From positions 682,001 to 746,000 of the forward strand of contig CAYNRY010000001.1 in assembly GCA_964399985.1 (NCBI GenBank): DNA of 64,000 nucleotides, in the 5' to 3' direction. Position numbers and translations under genes: made by a program. This document shows, one piece after another, positions 7,070-14,763 of this stretch; positions within the stretch are counted from its first letter, which is position 1, and each line of letters starts with the position of its first letter. The notes under the pieces were generated by a model. That model was not told where the DNA came from. It saw only the letters and a list, made by a program, of their open reading frames with translations, and made no database searches. The stretch is from Micavibrio_B sp964399985 (GTDB lineage: Bacteria > Pseudomonadota > Alphaproteobacteria > Micavibrionales > Micavibrionaceae).

Positions 7070-9601
7070 TTAAGCGAGAGAGCGTGTTTCCGATTTGACT
7101 TCGAAGCACTCTATAATATCGCCTGCGCGGATATCTTCGTAGTTTTCGAACGCCATACCGCATTCCATGCCTTCTTTGACTTCGCGAACTTCGTCTTTAT
7201 GACGTTTCAGCGTTTTCAGGCTGCCTTCATGGATAACGACATCGTCACGCAGCAAACGGACTTTCGCGCCGCGCTTGACCTGACCGGTCGTAACCATACA
7301 ACCTGCAACTTTACCGACTTTGGTAATGTTGAAGACCTGACGAATTTCAGCCTGACCGAGATATTCTTCACGAAGAGTCGGGGCGAGCATACCGGACAAC
7401 ATCGCTTTCACATCGTCCATGATATTGTAGATGATGTTGTAATAGCGGATATCGACGCGGTCGCGCTTTGCCATGTCTCTGGCCTGCGAGTTTGCACGGA
7501 CGTTAAAGCCGATAACAATCGCGCGGGACGCATTGGCCAAAGTAATATCGGATTCGGTAATACCGCCAACGCCTGTATGCAGGACGCGAACGCCGACTTC
7601 CGTATTTTCACCGGCCACTTTCATCAGCGTGCCTGCGATAGCTTCGACGGAACCATGAACATCGGCCTTGATAACGATATTAAGCTCTTTCTTGCCATCT
7701 TTCGATGCCGCGAGAAGCTGTTCGAAACTGGTGCCGGCGGAAACAGCTGCCGTCGCGTCACGTTTTTTGCGTGAGCGGTAGGAGACGATTTCACGGGCCT
7801 TGGCTTCGGATTCGACAACCGAGAACTGGTCACCGGCATCAGGTGTACCTGTCAGGCCTAGAACCTCTACCGGCTGGCCGGGCAGGGCTTGTTTGACCTG
7901 TTCGCCGCGATCGTTGACGAGAGCGCGGACGCGACCCCATTCGGAACCGACAACGAAGATTTCACCGATATGCAGCGTACCTTTTTGAATAAGGACAGTC
8001 GCGACGGAACCGCGGCCTTGCTCCAGTTTGGATTCAACAACTGCACCTTGAGCGCTGCGGTTCGGGTTGGCTTTAAGATCGAGAACTTCGGCTTGCAGCA
8101 AGATCGCTTCTTCCAGCTTGTCGAGATTCATGCGTTTTTTTGCCGATACTTCAATGGCCTGAACGTCACCGCCCAGATCTTCGACGACAACTTCATATTG
8201 CAGAAGATCCTGCTTTACCTTGTTGACGTCGGCATCCGGCAGGTCGACTTTGTTGATCGCAACGATGATCGGCACTTTGGCCGCTTTGGCGTGGTTAATT
8301 GCTTCAATCGTCTGCGGCATGATCGAGTCATTAGCCGCCACGACCAGAACGACAACATCCGTGACGTTGGCACCGCGGGCGCGCATCTCGGTAAAGGCGG
8401 CGTGACCGGGAGTATCAAGGAAGGTGATTTTCTTACCCGTTGGCATTGTGACCTGATAGGCACCGATATGCTGGGTAATTCCACCAGCTTCGCCAGCGAC
8501 GACATTTGTCGTGCGGAGCGCATCGAGAAGGGATGTTTTACCATGGTCGACGTGTCCCATGATAGTGACAACCGGCGGACGCGGCAGAAGTTGCGCATCC
8601 GTATCCGTTTCACCTTCGATACCTGTTTCAACATCGGAATCGGTCACGCGTTTGATCTTGTGATTGAATTCCATGATGATCAGTTCGGCAGTATCGGCAT
8701 CGATCGGTTGGTTGATCGTCGCCATAACGCCCATTTTCATCAACGACTTGATAACGTCGGATGATTTTTCTGTCATACGGTTGGCAAGTTCCTGAACAGT
8801 AATGGTTTCAGGTACGATAACTTCACGGCTGACTTTTGGCGCAGCTTCCTGCGTGCTTTTGCCGTGCATTTTCATTCGGCGGCGATTGGCAGAAGCAAGA
8901 GAACGCCCCTGATCTGCTTTCTCGTATTTGGCGTTTAGAACCTGGTTGACGGTAAAGCGCTTACCGGCCTGCATATTCGTTTTTGCCGTATCGTCGTCAT
9001 CGCGGCCACGATTGCCGCCGCCGCGTTTGATGCGGTCACGGTAGCTAGGCGAGTCTTCGGAAGGCGATGACGGAGAAGAAGGAGAAAATTCTTCGCGTTT
9101 TTTCTCATTGGCTTTTTCGTGGGCCAAGCGAACTTTTTCCGCTTCTTCGGCTTTGGCTTTTTCTTCGGCCTTGATTAGCTCCAATTCTTCCTGTTCGCGG
9201 CGGCGCAGCTCGGCGGCGTCAATCTTGCCTGGACGCTTGCCGGTTTTTTCGGCTTCATCGCGCATCTTCTGCTCTTCGGCCTCAAGCGCACGGCGTTTCG
9301 CTTCTTCGGTGCGGCGCTTTTCTTCTTCGGCGGCAGCGGCAAGAAGAACGCGGGCGCGTGTCTCGCGCTCCTCGTCTGTCAGACCGTCAGGTGAGGTGAC
9401 TTTAATTGATTGGTCAGAAGCCTGAGGCGCATCACCCGGCTGGGCTGCACCACGTTTTTTACGAACTTCGATCGCAACGCCGCGGCTTTGGCCGCGTGCC
9501 AAAGTCTGGGTAATTACTTGCGTGCCGCTTCCGGCATTGCCTTTCAGGCTGAGCGTGCCCTTGCTTCCACCTAGGCTTAATGTCTTTTTTTCTTCAGTCA
9601 T
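7070..9601 (-). CDS. infB: Translation initiation factor IF-2
   Basis: IF-2 is the GTPase that brings fMet-tRNA to the 30S subunit and promotes subunit joining. The order is: an IF2-associated N-terminus with KKTLSLGG and LSLKG motifs; a long charged Glu/Lys/Arg-rich helix (residues 80-175); a second IF2-N domain with MPETITVQELANRM-like sequence near residue 268; and the G domain with PPVVTIMGHVDHGKTSLLD (G1), DTPGHAAF (G3) and NKVD (G4). Beta-barrel domain II and the C-terminal fMet-binding domain follow. The length (843 aa) is typical of alphaproteobacteria. Its ATG overlaps the ylxR stop (ATGA), indicating coupling. Confidence 0.97.
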   Translation of the reverse strand: MTEEKKTLSLGGSKGTLSLKGNAGSGTQVITQTLARGQSRGVAIEVRKKRGAAQPGDAPQASDQSIKVTSPDGLTDEERETRARVLLAAAAEEEKRRTEEAKRRALEAEEQKMRDEAEKTGKRPGKIDAAELRRREQEELELIKAEEKAKAEEAEKVRLAHEKANEKKREEFSPSSPSSPSEDSPSYRDRIKRGGGNRGRDDDDTAKTNMQAGKRFTVNQVLNAKYEKADQGRSLASANRRRMKMHGKSTQEAAPKVSREVIVPETITVQELANRMTEKSSDVIKSLMKMGVMATINQPIDADTAELIIMEFNHKIKRVTDSDVETGIEGETDTDAQLLPRPPVVTIMGHVDHGKTSLLDALRTTNVVAGEAGGITQHIGAYQVTMPTGKKITFLDTPGHAAFTEMRARGANVTDVVVLVVAANDSIMPQTIEAINHAKAAKVPIIVAINKVDLPDADVNKVKQDLLQYEVVVEDLGGDVQAIEVSAKKRMNLDKLEEAILLQAEVLDLKANPNRSAQGAVVESKLEQGRGSVATVLIQKGTLHIGEIFVVGSEWGRVRALVNDRGEQVKQALPGQPVEVLGLTGTPDAGDQFSVVESEAKAREIVSYRSRKKRDATAAVSAGTSFEQLLAASKDGKKELNIVIKADVHGSVEAIAGTLMKVAGENTEVGVRVLHTGVGGITESDITLANASRAIVIGFNVRANSQARDMAKRDRVDIRYYNIIYNIMDDVKAMLSGMLAPTLREEYLGQAEIRQVFNITKVGKVAGCMVTTGQVKRGAKVRLLRDDVVIHEGSLKTLKRHKDEVREVKEGMECGMAFENYEDIRAGDIIECFEVKSETRSLA

Positions 9602-10446
9602 CTGATATCTTTCATTTTATGCGCAATGGTGAGGAGTTTGTCGGTAAGTCCGCCCGGTGTAAGCGCAACGTGCACTGCGTTGTCTACACCTAAAGAGGCC
9701 GATAATTGGGATGATGTCCATGTTTCGAGGATTGGCAGATTGGCTTTGTCCGCCATTCGCTCAAGCTTTTCGCGCCCGTTCTCCATCGCGTCTGATGCAA
9801 CGATATATAGGACGGCGCCGCCTTTTTTCAACAATTCTTCAACCTTGGCAAAGCCTTGCGTCACAAGGCCGGCTTTCTTGGCAAGGCCGATGGTTTCAAG
9901 CGATTGTTTCAAAAGACCGAGTTCGATATTTTCCAGCAAATCTTTCGGGATGTTCACCGGAGAGCGATTGGCGGTTGTAAAGCTGTTGCGCCAGATCGCT
10001 TTTTTAATCACGTCGCGGCTGGCTTTGATCCAGAAGCCTTGCGCAGGTAATTTTTCACTTAGATCCGCCATGATATTGTTTTCTGGATCGACAACAAAGC
10101 GGATCATTTTTTCGATCGGCAATTCTTCACCAGTTACGATGCATGTTTCAACGCCGAGTTTGGAGACTATAGATTTTTTCATGTCGTCATCCTTATCGGT
10201 TGTAAGCGGGGAAGGCGTATCTGCCGCAATCGCCATCGGCGAAGCGGTGTTTAAAATAGTAGGCGCGACTTCGAGCGCAGGGATGCTGCGCTCGGGCGGC
10301 TTCGGTGCTTTTGGAAGAATGGTCGCCTGAGATGGCGGTGCGGTAACGGTAAGAGGACCAGACTTGAATGCAAACAGCCCCAATGACGCCGGCGATATTA
10401 CGCCGACGGCAGGGTGGTAGAAGAATTCGGGCCGGACAGGCACCAT
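9598..10446 (-). CDS. ylxR: YlxR (DUF448) and L7Ae-like RNA-binding fusion protein
   Basis: This nusA-infB operon protein has a YlxR/DUF448 nucleic-acid-binding domain (about residues 100-155, with CIVTGEELPIEKMIRFVVDP and KLPAQGFWIKASRD) followed by an L7Ae/L30e-like domain (residues 180-280, LETIGLAKKAGLVTQGFAKV). The two-domain form is usual in alphaproteobacteria. The normally conserved GRG of YlxR is AQG here. An alternative ATG at 10180-10182 (residue 89, MKKSIVSKLG) also has a good AAGGA site. The long form is preferred because the short one would leave about 285 bases empty within the operon; its first 88 residues are Pro/Ala-rich and may be disordered. Confidence 0.85.
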   Translation of the reverse strand: MVPVRPEFFYHPAVGVISPASLGLFAFKSGPLTVTAPPSQATILPKAPKPPERSIPALEVAPTILNTASPMAIAADTPSPLTTDKDDDMKKSIVSKLGVETCIVTGEELPIEKMIRFVVDPENNIMADLSEKLPAQGFWIKASRDVIKKAIWRNSFTTANRSPVNIPKDLLENIELGLLKQSLETIGLAKKAGLVTQGFAKVEELLKKGGAVLYIVASDAMENGREKLERMADKANLPILETWTSSQLSASLGVDNAVHVALTPGGLTDKLLTIAHKMKDIR

Positions 10447-10467
10447 TTCTGTGTCCTCGTTTCCATG

Positions 10468-11997
10468 TTACGCGGATGCAGCGGAAGCTGCACCTGCGTC
10501 TTCGTCAGCGAACCAGTGCTCACGGGCCTTCATAATCAGGTCGTTTGCAGCTGCTTCTGTCATTGAATCCTTGCCAAGCATTTCGACAAGCTCGTCACCG
10601 GCGAGATCGGCAAGATCGTCAAGCGTTTTGATACCGGCTTCGCCCAGTTTCATAATCTGGTCTGATGTCAGGCCTTCGAAAGAAAGAAGGTCTTCGGCCA
10701 AACCAAGGTCTTTTTGTTTCTGTGCGAATTCAGCAGCCTTGTTCGCAAGATAGGTTTGCGCACGGGTTTGAAGTTCCGCAGCCAGGTCTTCGTTGAAGCC
10801 TTCGATACGGGAAAGCTCTTCCAGGGATTCATCAGCCAGTTCTTCGATTTTGTTGAAGCCTTCGGCGATAAGAAGGCGGGCGATAACATCATCGATATCC
10901 AGTGCGTTGATAAACAGGCTGGAGCGTGTGTTGAATTCTTCCGTGCGGCGTTTGGATTCTTCTTCCTCGGTCAGGATGTCGATATACCAGCCGGTCAGGA
11001 TGGAGGCCAAACGGACATTCTGGCCGCGGCGACCGATAGCGAGCGATAATTGCTCATCCGGCACGACGACATCGAGACGGCGTTTTTCTTCATCCATCAC
11101 GACTTTTGCGACTTCGGCAGGAGCCAGCGCGTTAACGATGAATGTCGCGACATCCGGCGACCATGGAATGATATCGATTTTCTCGCCTTGCAATTCGCCG
11201 ACGACAGCCTGAACGCGGGAACCGCGCATACCGACGCACGCGCCGACAGGGTCGATGGAGTTATCGCGGGAGTAAACGGCGATTTTCGCGCGTGAACCCG
11301 GATCGCGGGCAACGGCTTTGACTTCGATAACGCCGTCATAGATTTCTGGCACTTCCTGAGCGAATAGTTTCGCCATGAATTCACCGCGTGTACGGGAAAG
11401 GAAGATTTGCGGTCCGCGTTGTTCGCGGCGTACGTCATAGATATAAGCGCGGACGCGGTCGCCGTTTTTCAGATGTTCGCGTGGAATAGTATCGTCGCGG
11501 CGCAGTATCGCTTCGCCGCGGCCAAGATCGACCGTGACATTGCCGTATTCGACGCGTTTGATAACGCCCGAAACGATTTCGCCAACGCGGTCTTTGAATT
11601 CGCCGAATTGCTTCTCACGCTCGGCTTCGCGGATATTTTGCATGATGACCTGTTTCGCGGTTTGCGCGGCAACGCGGCCATAGTCGAAAGCAGGAAGCAG
11701 GTCGATCAGAACATCGCCGACAGCAGCGTCTTTTTTACCAATTTTCTTGGCTTGCTCGACAGTGATTTGCGAAACTTCGTTCTCGATCTGGTCAGGCTCG
11801 ACGATCGTGCGGTAGAGTTTGAGTTGTGTCTCGCCGGATTTACGGTCGATATGACAGCGAATGTCATGCTCATGGCCGTATTTGGAACGGCCAGCCTTTT
11901 GGATGGCTTGCTCGATAGCTTGGATCACAAGCTCTTTCTCGATATTCTTTTCGCGGGCGACAGTATCTGCCACTTGCAGGATTTCAACGCGGTTCAT
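10468..11997 (-). CDS. nusA: Transcription termination/antitermination factor NusA
   Basis: NusA binds RNA polymerase and modulates pausing, intrinsic termination and antitermination. Visible parts are the N-terminal polymerase-binding domain (residues 1-125), the S1 domain (about 135-200, VGEIVSGVIKRVEYGNVTVDLG), and KH1 and KH2 (ACVGMRGSRVQAVVGELQGEKIDIIPW and AIGRRGQNVRLASILTGW). An acidic C-terminal extension with helix-hairpin-helix repeats (LRSLTSDQIMKLGEAGIKTLDDLADL type, residues 350-500) follows. The 509-aa length is normal for alphaproteobacteria. The ATG overlaps the rimP stop (ATGA). The leader terminator upstream of rimP suggests autoregulation. Confidence 0.97.
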   Translation of the reverse strand: MNRVEILQVADTVAREKNIEKELVIQAIEQAIQKAGRSKYGHEHDIRCHIDRKSGETQLKLYRTIVEPDQIENEVSQITVEQAKKIGKKDAAVGDVLIDLLPAFDYGRVAAQTAKQVIMQNIREAEREKQFGEFKDRVGEIVSGVIKRVEYGNVTVDLGRGEAILRRDDTIPREHLKNGDRVRAYIYDVRREQRGPQIFLSRTRGEFMAKLFAQEVPEIYDGVIEVKAVARDPGSRAKIAVYSRDNSIDPVGACVGMRGSRVQAVVGELQGEKIDIIPWSPDVATFIVNALAPAEVAKVVMDEEKRRLDVVVPDEQLSLAIGRRGQNVRLASILTGWYIDILTEEEESKRRTEEFNTRSSLFINALDIDDVIARLLIAEGFNKIEELADESLEELSRIEGFNEDLAAELQTRAQTYLANKAAEFAQKQKDLGLAEDLLSFEGLTSDQIMKLGEAGIKTLDDLADLAGDELVEMLGKDSMTEAAANDLIMKAREHWFADEDAGAASAASA

Positions 11998-12584
11998 AGT
12001 TCCTCACTTTCAAGGTCATTAGCATGTTCAATTTTGTTAGCAGCTGTTTTTTGCTTGATCTTACGCTGCGGGTTTAAAGTCTTTTTTTGGCCTTTCGGTT
12101 TGCCCATCACTAATTCTTCGGTCAGAACCAGCTTGGCCTTGGCCACGTCGTCGAAATCGATTTGTACATCGCCGGATTCGCTCGCCATGTAAATGACGTT
12201 GTCAGTGAAATCGGCGAGCTTGCCTTTAAATCTTTTCTGGCCGTTATCGAGCGGCATTTCGGTTTCGACGGAAATATCGAGGCCTTTATATTTTATAAAA
12301 TCCTGTGCTCTCATCAACGGTCGGTCCACGCCCGGCGAGCTGACTTCCAATTGATACGCCCCCGGAATAGGGTCTTCAACATCTAATATCGCGGAAACGG
12401 CGCGGGAAACAGCGGTGCAGCCGTTTAAATCGATGCGTCCGGTTTCAGGATCTTCGGCCAGAATTTGCAGCGTTTGCATTTTCGTCGTGCCGATCAGGCG
12501 AACCTGAACGACATCAAAACCGAGGTCCTTGACGACTGGGTCGATAATCTCTGTAATCTTGCGCTCTAGCGGCGTTTGTTTCAT
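11994..12584 (-). CDS. rimP: Ribosome maturation factor RimP
   Basis: RimP is needed for early 30S subunit assembly. The start at 12582-12584 (MKQTPLERKITEII) is chosen over an upstream in-frame codon because the 17 extra residues would overlap the leader terminator hairpin. The N-terminal domain carries LGFDVVQVRLIG and the LQILAEDPETGRIDLNGC pattern. The middle PIPGAYQLEVSSPGVDRPLMRAQDF is the RimP signature. The C-terminal SH3-like domain includes FKGKLADFTDNVIYM. A basic tail rich in Lys/Gln (residues 155-196) is longer than in E. coli. It is the first gene of the nusA-infB operon. Confidence 0.94.
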   Translation of the reverse strand: MKQTPLERKITEIIDPVVKDLGFDVVQVRLIGTTKMQTLQILAEDPETGRIDLNGCTAVSRAVSAILDVEDPIPGAYQLEVSSPGVDRPLMRAQDFIKYKGLDISVETEMPLDNGQKRFKGKLADFTDNVIYMASESGDVQIDFDDVAKAKLVLTEELVMGKPKGQKKTLNPQRKIKQKTAANKIEHANDLESEEL

Positions 12585-12606
12585 GTATCTCAGTGCTTTA
12601 GGTAAC

Positions 12607-12637
12607 AAAAAAGGCGGGCCTCTTTTCGAGCCCACCC
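12607..12637 (-). terminator. Terminator-like hairpin in the rimP-nusA leader
   Basis: On the minus strand GGTGGGCTC pairs with GAG-G-CCCGCC (one bulged G, one G-T pair) around a GAAAA loop, followed directly by six T. It lies about 20 bases after the predicted transcription start and 22 bases before the rimP ATG, inside the operon's own leader rather than after an upstream gene. No leftward gene upstream needs a terminator here. Confidence 0.8.
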
Positions 12638-12663
12638 TGTTAAATTCAGGTAGTTATAGGAGG

Positions 12664-12692
12664 GTTATAAGTGGGTTAAGTTGGGTTTGCAA
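12664..12692 (-). promoter_or_regulatory. Promoter of the rimP-nusA-infB operon
   Basis: On the minus strand TTGCAA (12687-12692), a 17-base spacer and TATAAC (12664-12669) make a strong sigma-70 promoter, with a predicted start near 12657. Transcription would enter the terminator hairpin after about 20 bases. Confidence 0.7.
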
Positions 12693-12708
12693 GAATTTTG
12701 TTCAAAAA

Positions 12709-12736
12709 TTGACATAAGATTTGAACTTATATATCT
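12709..12736 (+). promoter_or_regulatory. Probable promoter of the 12771 orphan
   Basis: TTGACA at 12709-12714 is followed 15-17 bases later by TATATC/TATCTC (12730-12737). It overlaps the divergent rimP promoter region, so both share a compact 110-base control region. Confidence 0.5.
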
Positions 12737-12770
12737 CCAATTATTAGAAAGTTAGAAAGAGAGGGTAATC

Positions 12771-13157
12771 ATGATAAATAGAGATTTGTTAAAAGATGAG
12801 TATTTAACCGGGGAAGAGGCACTTTCTCGTGCAGGAGAATTTGCATATGCCGGTAGCGGAAAGGTTTCTGCTTCGCGGTTGCAAAATCTTTATTTCATAG
12901 CGGCAAATGCAGGTTATGCTAAGGCGTATCTTGAATTGGCTGGATTGATCGAGATGGAATACCCTAGTGTTGAGAACAAAACTAAAGTTGCAGCTTTAAA
13001 ATTGCTTTATGCGAATGCTACAAGATCGGATCGTCTCTGTCACGAATTTGACGAGTTGGATTGCGCAAGATTAGCCTCGAGATTTTTGACAGAGCGACAT
13101 CTTGAAGAAATTAGAAAACAGGCAGGGCTTTCACCTCAAGTTCCAAACCCAAAGTAA
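12771..13157 (+). CDS. Hypothetical protein, 128 aa
   Basis: Not recognised. The protein appears all-helical. Its first half (GEEALSRAGEFAYAG, LQNLYFIAANAGYAKAYLELAGLIE) has the spacing of Ala/Gly-rich helix pairs seen in Sel1- or TPR-like folds, and the second half is Leu/Arg-rich. No signal peptide or membrane segment is present. A GAGAGGG ribosome site precedes the ATG and a consensus-like -35 lies 60 bases upstream. It is a single gene transcribed divergently from rimP and followed by palindromic repeats. The Sel1/TPR resemblance is weak and no function is assigned. Confidence 0.7.
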   Translation: MINRDLLKDEYLTGEEALSRAGEFAYAGSGKVSASRLQNLYFIAANAGYAKAYLELAGLIEMEYPSVENKTKVAALKLLYANATRSDRLCHEFDELDCARLASRFLTERHLEEIRKQAGLSPQVPNPK

Positions 13158-13160
13158 GCT

Positions 13161-13253
13161 GTCATTGCGAGGAGGCCGACAGGCCGACGCGGCAATCCAG
13201 ATAGTGGTTCAGCTTCTTTATCGTATGGATTGCTTCGCTATTCTCGCAATGAC
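13161..13253. repeat. Palindromic intergenic repeat, GTCATTGCGAG type
   Basis: The outer arms GTCATTGCGAG (13161-13171) and CTCGCAATGAC (13243-13253) are perfect inverses. The inner arms GGCAATCCA (13191-13199) and TGGATTGC (13226-13233) pair too. The arrangement resembles dispersed palindromic repeats common in intergenic DNA of alphaproteobacteria. Only this one copy of this type is seen in the window. Confidence 0.75.
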
Positions 13254-13398
13254 AAATCGCTTGACATAACAGGAAATTAATCCTATAATCATTATATCGT
13301 AGCTTTACGTCAGTTAAAGCAGCCAGTTTTTCTGGATTCCCCAAGATGTAGGACTCGGCGGGCGAAGAAATCTAAAAAACGAAGTATTGTTCCTTATC

Positions 13399-13449
13399 GT
13401 CATCCCGATGACACGCCGCGCAAGCGCGAAGGCGGGCGCCGGAATGACG
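13399..13449. repeat. Palindromic repeat, CGTCATCCCG type
   Basis: CGTCATCCCG at 13399 and CGGAATGACG at 13440 form imperfect inverted ends around a GC-rich core (CGCAAGCGCGAAGGCGGGCG). It is one of the dispersed family described in the findings. Confidence 0.65.
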
Positions 13450-13579
13450 GATAACTGAAGTTTGTTCAGAAACAAGCGAACGAAATAGACAAAAATCTTA
13501 ACATCAAAGATTTACCGCAGGAAAATCATTCAAGATCGCGGAACGAACCGAACAAACTCGCAACAAACCGAACAGAAGC

Positions 13580-14272
13580 TTACTTCCGTCTGAACAGTAA
13601 ATAACTCTGCCGTCTTCCGGCTGTTTTTCCCTTATTCTCATAGCGCGTCGGTTCCCAGCCTTCGGGCGGGGTATAGATATCATCGCGGTTCATAAACTCG
13701 AAAGCCTCGTGACTATCAGTGTGATCGACCATCCATTCGGATAAAGTCGCCACATCCGTCGTTTCCAATAACGTAGCACCTCGTTTCAATACGCGCTCGA
13801 ACACATCGAGATTATCCTTCGTTACCATGCGGCGATGATGGTGCCGCGCCTTAGGCCATGGATCGGGATTGAGGATATACATGAAATCGATACAGGCATC
13901 GGGCAGGGAGTTGAGCACGATCAAGGCATCATCCATCCAGACACGCAAATTATCATGCGGCATATCGTTAACGGATTTCAAAAGTGAGGCGACACCATTC
14001 GAGAAAATCTCTGCGCCGATAAAATGATCGTCCGGATTCTGGCGCATGCGCCAGTTTAAATGCTCGCCGCCGCCAAAGCCGATCTCAAAATGAAATGCTT
14101 TAGGCTCAACCCCGAAAATATCTTTCGGTGCCGTGGTTTTATCTTGGCGTAAAATCTCTTTTGGAATGGCAAGCTTGGGATACAACTCATCCATAACCTG
14201 CGCCCGCCCCACACTCAAAGGCTTCCCTTTGCGGCGACCATAAACAAGGCGTGGTTTTTTATCTGCAATCAT
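13580..14272 (-). CDS. trmB: tRNA (guanine-N7-)-methyltransferase
   Basis: TrmB methylates G46 in the variable loop of tRNA using SAM. The SAM-binding motif FHFEIGFGGGEHL is near residue 65, the acidic end of strand 2 is FIGAEIFSNGVASLL, and the hallmark INPDPWPKARHHHRR is near residue 133. The length of 230 aa is typical. The arginine-rich C-terminus (GRRQSYLLFRRK) ends the protein. It follows metK in the same direction in the conserved alphaproteobacterial order lnt-XRE-metK-trmB, but an orphan gene and a palindromic repeat lie between here. Confidence 0.96.
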   Translation of the reverse strand: MIADKKPRLVYGRRKGKPLSVGRAQVMDELYPKLAIPKEILRQDKTTAPKDIFGVEPKAFHFEIGFGGGEHLNWRMRQNPDDHFIGAEIFSNGVASLLKSVNDMPHDNLRVWMDDALIVLNSLPDACIDFMYILNPDPWPKARHHHRRMVTKDNLDVFERVLKRGATLLETTDVATLSEWMVDHTDSHEAFEFMNRDDIYTPPEGWEPTRYENKGKTAGRRQSYLLFRRK

Positions 14273-14281
14273 TCAAAAACT

Positions 14282-14359
14282 CGTCATCCCGGACTTGATC
14301 CGGGATTCATGCGGGGCTGCCGAACCATTCCATGGATTCCGGCTTTCGCCGGAATGACG
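14282..14359. repeat. Palindromic repeat, CGTCATCCCGG type
   Basis: Two nested hairpins: CCCGG-ACTTGAT-CCGGG and ATTCCGGCTTTCGCCGGAAT. The outer ends are CGTCAT (14282) and ATGACG (14354). It lies between the 14379 orphan and trmB. Confidence 0.7.
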
Positions 14360-14378
14360 CCACGGTAATAAGTCAGGA

Positions 14379-14696
14379 TTAAGCCATTTCAAATTTAGAG
14401 GGATTAGTTTTTTGGGAATGCTCTACGATAGCTTGTTCACGACGATTTTCTCTGTCGGAGACGTCAAAAACTCTTGCGCCGGAATATACAGCCTTTTTAA
14501 ATTCTGCAAATGTGTAGCCTGTAAAAACTTCCTGTTCGTGTACCGTAGCGCTTCCACTTGTATAGGTTTGTGCAAATACCAACCTTAGAGAAGGCACGTT
14601 TACTAATCCACATCTACTGCGTGAAGATACTACTTGAGTAGCAGGTTCAGCACTGATAGCTGTTTTTAATTTGTCACCGAAATCTACAATAATCAT
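14379..14696 (-). CDS. Orphan protein between metK and trmB, 105 aa
   Basis: Not recognised. It starts MIIVDFGDKLKTAISAEPA, appears alpha/beta with a Ser/Thr-rich middle (residues 20-55), and ends in a charged helix (RENRREQAIVEHSQKTNPS). No signal peptide or membrane segment is present. An AGGAG ribosome site lies 9 bases before the ATG. It breaks the usual metK-trmB adjacency and is AT-rich compared with both. A role tied to its neighbours cannot be inferred. Confidence 0.7.
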   Translation of the reverse strand: MIIVDFGDKLKTAISAEPATQVVSSRSRCGLVNVPSLRLVFAQTYTSGSATVHEQEVFTGYTFAEFKKAVYSGARVFDVSDRENRREQAIVEHSQKTNPSKFEMA

Positions 14697-14763
14697 GCAA
14701 TGTTACTCCTATTTTTAATCTTCCTTTATCAAGATTATCCGAGAGGTGCAACAAATATGAAAA

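Larger units (their letters stand above)
13158..13579. other. Gene-free stretch carrying two palindromic repeats
   Basis: About 420 bases between the 12771 orphan and trmB. It holds the two dispersed repeats listed separately (13161-13253 and 13399-13449). The last 100 bases (13480-13579) contain several GAACCGAACA-like short direct repeats. A minus-strand 60-codon frame at 13162-13344 lies across the repeat and is not believed to be a gene. Confidence 0.6.

Noticed and set aside
7889..8764. Long plus-strand frame inside infB.
   Set aside because: It is an antisense shadow of the infB G domain and beta-barrel coding sequence.
13162..13344. 60-codon minus-strand frame.
   Set aside because: It lies almost wholly within a palindromic repeat.
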